A stretch of 12,372 bases of DNA. It comes from Candidatus Desantisiibacteriota bacterium. Lineage in GTDB: Bacteria > UBA9089 > CG2-30-40-21. The notes under the pieces were generated by a model, which worked only from the letters and a program-made list of their open reading frames with translations, made no database searches and was not told where the DNA came from. The DNA lies in NCBI GenBank assembly GCA_016208205.1, contig JACQYP010000072.1, forward strand, positions 1 through 12,372, read 5' to 3'. A program made the translations under genes and the position numbers. Shown in pieces: positions 5,947-12,372 of the stretch; position 1 is the stretch's first letter, and each line of letters opens with the position of its first letter.

Positions 5947-6816
5947 TCACTGACCCATTGCATCTTGACTATCAAGATGCATTTTTTCTGCCTGTTTCAT
6001 ATCCTGCAGGGTATTTATATTAAAAAACATGTGCAACTGCGGGTCAAATTGTCTTATTATTTCCTCTTCAATATACCTTGTTCCGATCCTATCCAGCAAT
6101 TGCAAGATACAAAATTCCCTTGCTTTTTTTCTTTGAAACTCAGCTGTATTTATATCGGTTAACCCTTCAAGGACATTGCTATCCTTTGTGCCTCTCTCCC
6201 TCTCCTCATGGGAGAGGGACGGGGAGAGGGTTCGACAGTGCCTCTTCTCTCCCTCTCCTAATGAGAGAGGGATGGGGAGAGGGTTCAACTGTGCCTTTGT
6301 GCCTGTATTTAACCCTTCGATTACACTGATACAGCCCCTGGCATATATCCCGCAAAGCGGTTCAGCCCGATTATGTATCATAGGAATAAGTGCCATATCA
6401 TCCGGCTTAATCTGAGATAATATATATTTGACAAACTCTATGTTGATAAATGGCATATCACAGGCAAGCACAAGGTTATGCTGCGTATCTGAGGCTAAAA
6501 GCCCGGCATGAATACCGCCAAGCGGACCAATACCACAAAGCACATCCCCAACCACCTTGACATCAGGATACCTATTTGGAGTGCGAAAGCTTACTTGCTT
6601 TCGCTTTTCATTCTGACCACGGGAGACCCTGTTGCTCCGAATCTGAGAGGTAATGCTTCCCGCATTAGAAACAACAATTATCTGCCGACATACCCCTCTA
6701 AGCTTATTAATCAATGCTTCTAAGACGCCTTGCCCCTCAATCACCATCTCAGCCTTATCTGACCCAAAGCGGGAACTCTGTCCACCAGCTAAGATTATAG
6801 CATTCAATGGATACAT
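5947..6816 (-). CDS. mobA: Molybdenum cofactor guanylyltransferase MobA with two repeat-derived insertions
   Basis: MobA transfers GMP from GTP onto Mo-molybdopterin to make the guanine dinucleotide cofactor. The diagnostic motifs are present: N-terminal AIILAGGQSSRFGSDKA (nucleotide loop), VVGDVLCGIGPLGGIHAGL, the metal-binding ACDMPFI, AEPLCGIYARGC and the C-terminal FFNINTLQDMKQAE. I use the ATG at 6814-6816, with AAGGTGG 11 nt upstream; the GTG at 6829-6831 lies within that site. At 289 residues it is about 80 longer than a usual MobA (about 200). The excess is two segments rich in repeat-coded residues: about residues 54-83 (SITSQIRSNRVSRGQNEKRK region) and about 167-216 (the NPLPIPLSLGEGE and TLSPSLSHEERERG region). 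Core motifs are intact, so activity is plausible but unproven. It is partnered with mog downstream. Confidence 0.9.
   Translation of the reverse strand: MYPLNAIILAGGQSSRFGSDKAEMVIEGQGVLEALINKLRGVCRQIIVVSNAGSITSQIRSNRVSRGQNEKRKQVSFRTPNRYPDVKVVGDVLCGIGPLGGIHAGLLASDTQHNLVLACDMPFINIEFVKYILSQIKPDDMALIPMIHNRAEPLCGIYARGCISVIEGLNTGTKAQLNPLPIPLSLGEGEKRHCRTLSPSLSHEERERGTKDSNVLEGLTDINTAEFQRKKAREFCILQLLDRIGTRYIEEEIIRQFDPQLHMFFNINTLQDMKQAEKMHLDSQDAMGQ
6159..6318. repeat. In-frame 150-bp repeat insertion in mobA
   Basis: TTAACCCTTC occurs at 6159-6168 and 6309-6318, exactly 150 bp apart. Between them are two tandem diverged copies (6191-6240 and 6241-6293) of a stem-loop unit. Copy one pairs CCCTCTCC with GGAGAGGG (8-bp stem, 5-nt loop); copy two pairs CCCTCTC with GAGAGGG (7-bp stem). 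Each is followed by GGGGAGAGGGTTC. CCTTTGTGCC lies at both edges, the same 8-bp unit found in the TPR gene insertion. The length keeps mobA open, adding 50 codons and duplicating the EGL residues. Confidence 0.75.
6583..6604. repeat. Hairpin within the first mobA insertion
   Basis: GCGAAAGC (6583-6590) and GCTTTCGC (6597-6604) form a perfect 8-bp stem with a 6-nt loop. A second small inverted repeat, GGGAGACCCTGTTGCTCC, lies nearby at about 6621-6638. Together they cover the part of mobA encoding the basic SNRVSRGQNEKRKQVS stretch, which falls where other MobA proteins need only a short loop before the RYPDVKVVGD strand. Confidence 0.6.
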
Positions 6817-6894
6817 TAATCCAAACACCACCTTATATCAGGATAACCGTTTACAGTGCACAGTTATCGGTTCACGGTTACAAAACTTCAGTAG

Positions 6895-6911
6895 GGTGCA
6901 TTTTATGCACC
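6895..6911. repeat. GGTGCAT palindrome in the mntA-mobA spacer
   Basis: GGTGCAT and ATGCACC form a perfect 7-bp stem around TTT. A near-identical palindrome recurs at 10533-10549 with one mismatch, so it is an interspersed repeat. The rest of the 6817-7089 spacer holds mobA's ribosome-binding site, an AT-rich inverted repeat (ATTATAC...GTATAAT, about 7032-7054) and no supported gene. Confidence 0.6.
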
Positions 6912-7089
6912 AATATATATATACTCAGCGAGGCCACAAATAACGATTTTACGCAAAGAGCGACTCAGGCGTCATTGCTTGCTGACCAAGTAGACTTTGC
7001 GCAACCTTTCGTAGTTATGTCTTAAAATCGCAGATTATACCCTTGTTGAGTATAATAGGTATGTGCCCCGCACTCTACGCTATTGAGCA

Positions 7090-7428
7090 CTAAGCATGCG
7101 TAAGAGGCAACGCCTCCTTTTTTTCGTAAAACACTATCCCAACACGCTGGATATGTTCCACCACATCCGAATCACTGATATGCTTAAAAATAGACAGGTC
7201 AAAGGTGTAAGGCAGGAGCAGGTCATCAATTTCACCCATGATTTTGTAAAGCGTGTCCATCGTTAAATCATCTTTGCCAAAAAGCGTCAGATCAATATCT
7301 GAACCGTTCTTGTAATTGCCTTTGGCACGCGAGCCGTACAACACAGCTTTTTCTACCTGCGGATAGCAGGCAAAGACAGCACAGATTTTTTGGATAGTGG
7401 TTTCTTTCAAGCCAAACCGGAGTGTCAT
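7090..7428 (-). CDS. mntA: MNT-domain nucleotidyltransferase antitoxin (MntA)
   Basis: This is a minimal nucleotidyltransferase of 112 residues. The signature GSRAKGNYKNGSDIDL (about residues 32-47) gives the GS motif and two metal-binding aspartates. A further acidic residue in the strand YTFDLSIF is the expected third. MntA proteins detoxify HepT by transferring AMP groups to a tyrosine in its active-site motif. Its ATG overlaps the stop of the HepT gene as ATGA, so the two are almost certainly co-translated. The order here is toxin first. Family assignment rests on motif and neighbour together. A role in tRNA-like nucleotidyl transfer is unlikely at this size. Confidence 0.87.
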   Translation of the reverse strand: MTLRFGLKETTIQKICAVFACYPQVEKAVLYGSRAKGNYKNGSDIDLTLFGKDDLTMDTLYKIMGEIDDLLLPYTFDLSIFKHISDSDVVEHIQRVGIVFYEKKEALPLTHA

Positions 7429-7838
7429 AATATTTCCTCTGTCAAAGAGTCCATTTTCATTCGCAATGCTTGAAATTCTGGAAAATACCTATTGAAAATC
7501 TTATCAGCAATATCCTCGGCAATGTCTTCGTTGTATGTATGACTGGTCAAGATTCTGCTTTCGATCATGTTCATCCATGTTTCGCCATCCTCGATCAAGC
7601 CGTGCCTGAACGCAAGGCGAAATGCATCGCGACTGCCATGAATGGTAGTCTCTCCCTGCACTTCAAAATAGTCTTTCAAGGTGTTCCATGCTAACTCATA
7701 GGTATACTCAAACGACTGAATAAGCCCCTGGAGTTCAAACTCGTTCAACTCCTTTCTCTCGATGAATTTTGTCAATTGTCCGAGGGCTTTCTTGAAATGA
7801 TTAAATCGTTGTATCCAGCGGATGTCTTGTGTATTCAT
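7425..7838 (-). CDS. hepT: HepT-like toxin / HI0074-type substrate-binding protein
   Basis: An all-helical protein of 137 residues, partner of the MNT protein that follows. The HEPN active-site pattern R-x4-H-x-Y is present in SRILTSHTYNE; this arginine and histidine form the RNase site, and the tyrosine is the residue AMPylated by MntA in characterised pairs. The earlier stretch LNEFELQGLIQSFEYTYELA and WNTLKDYFEVQG matches the HI0074 branch. I chose the ATG at 7836-7838, with GAGGGA about 9 nt upstream; a TTG at 7860-7862 would add eight residues and overlap the glycosyltransferase. The ATG begins one base after the glycosyltransferase stop, so the pair appears to depend on upstream transcription. 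Early literature called these proteins substrate-binding subunits. Confidence 0.85.
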   Translation of the reverse strand: MNTQDIRWIQRFNHFKKALGQLTKFIERKELNEFELQGLIQSFEYTYELAWNTLKDYFEVQGETTIHGSRDAFRLAFRHGLIEDGETWMNMIESRILTSHTYNEDIAEDIADKIFNRYFPEFQALRMKMDSLTEEIL

Positions 7839-7839
7839 A

Positions 7840-9165
7840 TTACAAATTCCCTCGATACCCAAACTTTTGTATAATTAAACGGTTATCCTCCGGACTCTCA
7901 TTTACCACCCTGTCGAAAAGCTCTGTCAGTCTTTGGGTAATTGCTTCTTTTTCATATTTCAGGCTCAATTCCAAAGGATAGTTTGGTTTCAGGACACCCT
8001 TTTTATGGCAGTCAATAATCCCTTGCAAGGCAGATTTAATCTCGGGTATAGAAGAAAAAGGAGCAACCCAGCCAAGATTTTCTCTTTTTATAAGACTTTC
8101 TACTGCCCCTTTAGCACTCAACCCTAAGATGGGTTTCATAGCCGCAATACACCTATATATTGCCTGTGGAATATTTCTCTCTTTATCCGCTATAATTATC
8201 CCTGCATCAGCTGTAAGTAGCCGTCTTATCCCTTCCTTACCGGATGTGTCTTTAATATAAGAACAAACATTCTCAAGAGGAAACTCAAGAATGAGCCGCT
8301 GCTGTTCTTCATCCATATCTCCAACAAATTCAACCCGTAATATATTGCATAGACAGGGGTCTTTTCTTAGCAGTTCCTTTATTGCCCTTAAAAGATATTG
8401 ATGTGTTGTGTTTTTATCTATCCTTCCAAGACAAACAAGTCTTAATTTATCGTCTGCCCTATCTGTCGTATCAACAACCCCCATCTCTTCCCTATCATAT
8501 CCATCAGGCATACAAACAAATTTATCCCTTCCCCAGAAAGGATATTTCTCGTAAAAAAATTGACACCATTCTTCAGAGCAAGAAATAACCCTTCTTGCAT
8601 TTCTGATGATGGTCTCCTCCATTTTTTTTTCCATGTTTTTATAAAACTGGGAGAAGATTCCATGCTTTTTTGTCCCAACCCAGTTTTCTCGTACATCTGC
8701 TATCCACGGAACCCCTGTTTGACAATGTACCTGATACCCAAGCCAGGAAATAGAATACGGGGGGGCAATAGTATATATCAAATCAAACCTTTGTTTCCCT
8801 GTAATCTCTTTTATCTTTCGAAGAACACCTGGAATCCACAAGACTTTTTCATCCGGGATAAGACATGTTGATATTAAATTTTTCATTATACCTGTTTTTT
8901 CTGAAAACCTGTCTGGTTTTACCTCGTAAGTAGCGAGGTGCGGAACAGCCGGATATTGTTCCTCGCTATCGGATGTCAGAGAGTGAAGTTGTTCTTTTTC
9001 ATTATTCATGGGTGCGAGGTCTGTCTCACTCCCATTAGTCTTTACAGTCAAAACAGACACATCCCAGCCAAAGGAAGACAGATGCTTTACCAAGCCTGCC
9101 GCCCGATAAGCAGAATCACTTGTTTGAGGTGGAAAATTATAGGAAATAAGGAGTACATGTTGCAT
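7840..9165 (-). CDS. GT4-like glycosyltransferase (441 aa)
   Basis: A cytoplasmic GT-B fold protein, probably for cell-surface glycans. The N-terminal half has MQHVLLISYNFPPQ, then AYRAAGLVKHLSSFGWDVSV, the typical acceptor-domain opening of family 4 enzymes. It continues with DLIYTIAPPYSISWLGYQV and the WIADVRENWVG strand. The donor half starts near RLVCLGRIDKNTTHQYLLRA and includes VEFVGDMDEEQ and ADAGIIIADKERNIPQAIYR followed by CIAAMKPIL. In that last stretch GT4 enzymes usually carry a donor-binding glutamate (K-x-x-E-Y), but here it reads AIYRCIA, so this residue seems replaced. The ATG at 9163-9165 has TTTGGAG 7 nt upstream; an upstream GTG at 9183 overlaps the serS stop. It directly follows serS. 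Substrate unknown. Confidence 0.8.
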   Translation of the reverse strand: MQHVLLISYNFPPQTSDSAYRAAGLVKHLSSFGWDVSVLTVKTNGSETDLAPMNNEKEQLHSLTSDSEEQYPAVPHLATYEVKPDRFSEKTGIMKNLISTCLIPDEKVLWIPGVLRKIKEITGKQRFDLIYTIAPPYSISWLGYQVHCQTGVPWIADVRENWVGTKKHGIFSQFYKNMEKKMEETIIRNARRVISCSEEWCQFFYEKYPFWGRDKFVCMPDGYDREEMGVVDTTDRADDKLRLVCLGRIDKNTTHQYLLRAIKELLRKDPCLCNILRVEFVGDMDEEQQRLILEFPLENVCSYIKDTSGKEGIRRLLTADAGIIIADKERNIPQAIYRCIAAMKPILGLSAKGAVESLIKRENLGWVAPFSSIPEIKSALQGIIDCHKKGVLKPNYPLELSLKYEKEAITQRLTELFDRVVNESPEDNRLIIQKFGYRGNL

Positions 9166-9182
9166 TTTATTCTCCAAAGACA

Positions 9183-10481
<1,299 letters not shown>

Positions 10482-10497
10482 CTATGTGTTGACTATT

Positions 10498-10599
10498 GTA
10501 GACGAAGCGTCTCGCTTCGTATCCTTTGGTATGGTGTATTTCATGCACCATTTGGTTGCAATATACATTTCTTATAACGAGTCGGGACGAATCGTCTAC
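10498..10599. repeat. Inverted-repeat element between serS and the MotE-like gene
   Basis: The outer ends match imperfectly: GTAGACGAAGCGTC at 10498-10511 against the complement of GACGAATCGTCTAC at 10586-10599. The left arm also folds on itself: ACGAAGCG (10502-10509) pairs perfectly with CGCTTCGT (10513-10520) around TCT. The centre carries the GGTGTAT...ATGCACC palindrome (10533-10549) that recurs at 6895-6911. The whole fills most of the 129-bp spacer. It might attenuate read-through from the upstream gene into serS. I found no flanking direct repeat. Confidence 0.6.
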
Positions 10600-10601
10600 A
10601 C

Positions 10602-11231
10602 CTATCTCATCATCTTCCGTGATATTTCAGCAGCTCTTTTAGGTTCCATTTTGGCTAACACTGCTGCTTTTACAGTGCTATTCATCTTTTTAAGGATATT
10701 TACAATCTGACGATCATCCATGTTCTGAAATATCTCTATAATCTTTTTTGGGCTCATCTTTTCAAAGGAAGAAGCCTGTTCTTGCCATTTCTCATCTTCA
10801 GTTTTTTTATCAGATTTTTCTTTTTCCCAGGCAGTCTTTTCTTGAAAAATCTCTTGTTCTGCTTGAGAAAGCTCTTGTTCCTTTTTTTTAAGCTCTTGTT
10901 CCTTTTCCTTGAGTTCTTGTTCCCATTTTTTTAGTTTTTTCTCTTGTTCCTCTCTGCTCTTTTTCAGGGAGTCCATCTTCAGGTCAACAGTCTCTTTCCA
11001 GTCAACCTTTTCTTCTTCTTCAACATCCTCTGTCTCTATTTGATTGGGAGCAAACGAAGAACCTATTATCGGAAGTTTCTGTAAAACCTTATCCTTATCA
11101 AAAACACCAAACATATCCATTAAAAAAAAAGAAGCAATTAATAGGACAATAATCAAGATTAACAGAAAAAATACAACAATAGCCTGACCAGCACCAGAAG
11201 GGTTGCCTGCTTTTTTGGTTTCATCTGCTAT
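10602..11231 (-). CDS. Membrane-anchored coiled-coil protein with MgtE-N/MotE-like tail; apparent ATA start
   Basis: Predicted 209 residues. A short hydrophilic N-terminus is followed by one membrane helix (about residues 17-38, AIVVFFLLILIIVLLIASFF), a linker and a highly charged coiled coil (about 87-155, heptads such as EQELKEKEQELKKKEQEL). The C-terminal domain (about 155-209) holds MSPKKIIEIFQNMDDRQIVN, then ILKKMNSTVKAAVLAKMEP, the MgtE-N-type helical repeat seen in flagellar MotE/FlbB-like proteins. Such proteins support the flagellar motor in the periplasm, so a flagellar role is plausible by family and by the adjacent transglycosylase. No ATG, GTG or TTG fits before the membrane helix. 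AGGAGG at 11241-11246 lies 9 nt before an in-frame ATA (11229-11231), giving an N-terminus of IADETKKAGNPSGAGQ type. A TTG at 11154-11156 would cut the helix. Confidence 0.72.
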   Translation of the reverse strand: MADETKKAGNPSGAGQAIVVFFLLILIIVLLIASFFLMDMFGVFDKDKVLQKLPIIGSSFAPNQIETEDVEEEEKVDWKETVDLKMDSLKKSREEQEKKLKKWEQELKEKEQELKKKEQELSQAEQEIFQEKTAWEKEKSDKKTEDEKWQEQASSFEKMSPKKIIEIFQNMDDRQIVNILKKMNSTVKAAVLAKMEPKRAAEISRKMMR

Positions 11232-11263
11232 TTCTTTTTTCCTCCTTGCACTAAGGTTGTATT

Positions 11264-11473
11264 GCCACAGAGATCACAGAGGCCACAGAGAATTTTAAGG
11301 CTAAATGTAACTACTCAGGTGTTTAGGCTGAAGGCTATTAGATAGGAGGGAATTATGCGATAAGGGCATATAACCTGTTTACCTTCCCTACAGCCTAAAA
11401 GCCTACAGCCTATCTACCTGAGTAGTTACGGCTAAACTTTGTTTTTCTCTCTTTCCTCTGTGCCCTCTGTGGC
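11264..11473. repeat. CACAGAG inverted repeat interrupted by a MITE-like insert
   Basis: GCCACAGAGATCACAGAGG at 11264-11282 and its inverted partner at 11455-11473 agree at 17 of 19 positions. Removing the inner element (11307-11429) and one copy of GGCTAAA restores a compact inverted repeat of about 80 bp. This relates it to the CGCAGAG repeat nested in the element at 4880-5099. It occupies the space between the transglycosylase and MotE-like genes. Confidence 0.65.
11307..11429. mobile_element. MITE-like element (123 bp) with 7-bp flanking direct repeats
   Basis: The termini are perfect 14-bp inverted repeats, GTAACTACTCAGGT (11307-11320) and ACCTGAGTAGTTAC (11416-11429), with partial similarity continuing inward (AGGCTG and AGGCT stretches). 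GGCTAAA flanks it at 11299-11305 and 11430-11436. One extra T lies between the left copy and the element. No coding capacity is present, so it would need a transposase supplied from elsewhere in the genome. Confidence 0.75.
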
Positions 11474-11488
11474 TATTCTGTAACTAAT

Positions 11489-12046
11489 CTATGATCCCTG
11501 AAAATATTGTAACACTCTGGCTACATAATTCTGTGTTTCTATAATTGACGGGATACCGCCTGCCTTTTTAACCGTTTCAGGTCCTGCATTATAAGCAGCA
11601 AGGGCAAGCGGTAGGTTTTGATTGAACTTATCTAATAAATCCTTGAGGTATTTGGTCCCACCCTCTATATTTTCTTCTGGAGAAAAGATGTTTTTTACCC
11701 CTACTGTTCTTGCGGTTTGAGGCATTAATTGCATCAAGCCACATGCCCCTGCAGGGGAAACAGCTGCAGGATTAAAATTAGATTCTGCTTTAATAATCGA
11801 TTCAATCAGCTTTACATCTATTCCATACTTTTGGCTGACACTGTTGATTATTTCAGCATATTGATAGGGATACCCTTTTGTATCTGTCTTTTCCCCTTTT
11901 GCCTCTTTAAGTGCTTCTTGAAACGAAGATGCAGATTCTTTTAACATAGACGGTGGAACATTATCCATCTTGTCTCCGGAAAGTTGGCCAAATTTTTCCT
12001 CTAAGGCATGAATTTTGGTAAAAACCTGAAGAAGATTTTCTAACAT
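11489..12046 (-). CDS. Soluble lytic transglycosylase (SLT domain, 185 aa)
   Basis: Lytic transglycosylases cleave the MurNAc-GlcNAc bond of peptidoglycan to form 1,6-anhydro ends. The C-terminal 120 residues are an SLT/GH23 domain with catalytic glutamate E88 in IIKAESNFNPAAVSPAGACG. This is followed by LMQLMPQTARTVGVKNIFSP, NIEGGTKYLKDLLDKFNQ, LALAAYNAGP and the closing TQNYVARVLQYF. The first 55 residues are a helical, hydrophilic extension (MLENLLQVFTKIHALEEKFG), and there is no signal peptide. That would suit delivery by another machine, such as flagellar export with rod assembly. The MotE-like neighbour supports this, but it is inference. The start is strongly supported: cccctcc at 12054-12060 gives GGAGGGG 7 nt before the ATG, below a clear promoter. 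Confidence 0.9.
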   Translation of the reverse strand: MLENLLQVFTKIHALEEKFGQLSGDKMDNVPPSMLKESASSFQEALKEAKGEKTDTKGYPYQYAEIINSVSQKYGIDVKLIESIIKAESNFNPAAVSPAGACGLMQLMPQTARTVGVKNIFSPEENIEGGTKYLKDLLDKFNQNLPLALAAYNAGPETVKKAGGIPSIIETQNYVARVLQYFQGS

Positions 12047-12068
12047 AACAATACCCCTCCCAATTATT

Positions 12069-12110
12069 TTAAGCAGTTACAAATATATCATCTTTTTTTA
12101 CAAATGTCAA
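12069..12110 (-). promoter_or_regulatory. Sigma70-like promoter of the transglycosylase gene plus conserved box
   Basis: Minus-strand TTGACA (12105-12110) and TATATT (12082-12087) are 17 bp apart, close to the ideal. The 21-bp box at 12069-12089, containing GTAACTGCTTAA, overlaps the -10 and probable transcription start. It matches the box in the TPR gene promoter at 18 of 21 positions. A housekeeping-type promoter, rather than a sigma28 one, drives this gene. Confidence 0.65.
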
Positions 12111-12372
12111 GAAAAAAGACAAATAGCTGAATATTCGATAAAGCGAATCCTGAATTCACACTACCCCATAAATCTGCCTCTAAGAGGGCATAGAAAGGGC
12201 AAGAGAGCATCCATGTTTATTCCATGATGATAGGATGCCCTATTTTTGAGGGCAATAAGAGAAGGTTTTCTTTAGAAAGTAGAAACAACAAAACGAGTTG
12301 CAAAATAAGATGTTGGTAAAATCTAAAAACAAACGAGGGCAAGAAAGAGGTGCAATACTATTTTGGAATAGA
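12111..12372. other. Right edge, non-coding with G-rich short repeats
   Basis: No gene is supported. RAGGGCAA-like words recur at 12184-12190, 12195-12201, 12248-12254 and 12335-12341, and several are followed by a purine-rich AAGAGAG-like tail. GCATCC (12207-12212) and GGATGC (12233-12238) could form a stem with an inner CATG pair. GCCCT...AGGGC at about 12237-12252 could form another weak stem. The layout does not point to a terminator with a T-run on either strand. It may be the upstream part of an element cut by the window edge. Confidence 0.3.

Noticed and set aside
6243..6293. Frameshift or pseudogene explanation for the long MobA
   Set aside because: The frame is continuous, the insert is exactly 150 bp between direct repeats and all core motifs remain, so insertion explains it better than decay.
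6078..6415. Plus-strand ORFs across the mobA repeats
   Set aside because: They are antisense to a well-supported gene, and their proline/serine-rich sequence is a by-product of the stem-loop repeats.

Overview
The window is a low-GC bacterial chromosome fragment. Every gene I trust lies on the minus strand, so the reading order is from high to low coordinates. Most starts have strong GGAGG-type ribosome-binding sites, and two genes have sigma70-like promoters. A 1084-residue TPR protein with an export-like N-terminus and a flagellum-type membrane/coiled-coil protein suggest a diderm, probably motile, bacterium. The unusual density of short interspersed repeats resembles genomes assembled from uncultured candidate phyla. 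I cannot name the phylum from the sequence.

Layout, right to left. 12372-12047: a non-coding leader holding a promoter. 12046-11489: a small soluble lytic transglycosylase. 11231-10602: a membrane-anchored coiled-coil protein with an MgtE-N/MotE-like tail, apparently starting at ATA. 10472-9183: seryl-tRNA synthetase (serS). 9165-7840: a GT4-like glycosyltransferase. 7838-7425 and 7428-7090: a HepT/MntA toxin-antitoxin pair packed tightly behind the glycosyltransferase. 6816-5947: mobA. 5627-5139: mog/moaB; together these two supply late steps of molybdenum-cofactor synthesis. 4748-1494: the giant TPR protein. 1434-720: an AbrB/PIN (VapBC-type) toxin-antitoxin pair. 709-109: a run of very small ORFs, including a short secreted protein and a short helical protein.

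The most interesting layer is repeat DNA. Two MITE-like elements have perfect terminal inverted repeats and 7-10 bp direct flanking repeats (4880-5099 and 11307-11429). The second sits inside another inverted repeat, so the two events can be ordered. Two other repeat clusters, flanked by 10-11 bp direct repeats, lie inside genes in frame. One adds 50 residues to MobA. The other adds 44 residues to the N-terminus of the TPR protein and supplies its only signal-peptide-like hydrophobic stretch. A nearly identical 21-bp box lies just downstream of the -10 region of the only two convincing promoters. I saw no CRISPR array, rRNA, tRNA or transposase gene, and nothing that I would call a wholly new defence or biosynthetic system.
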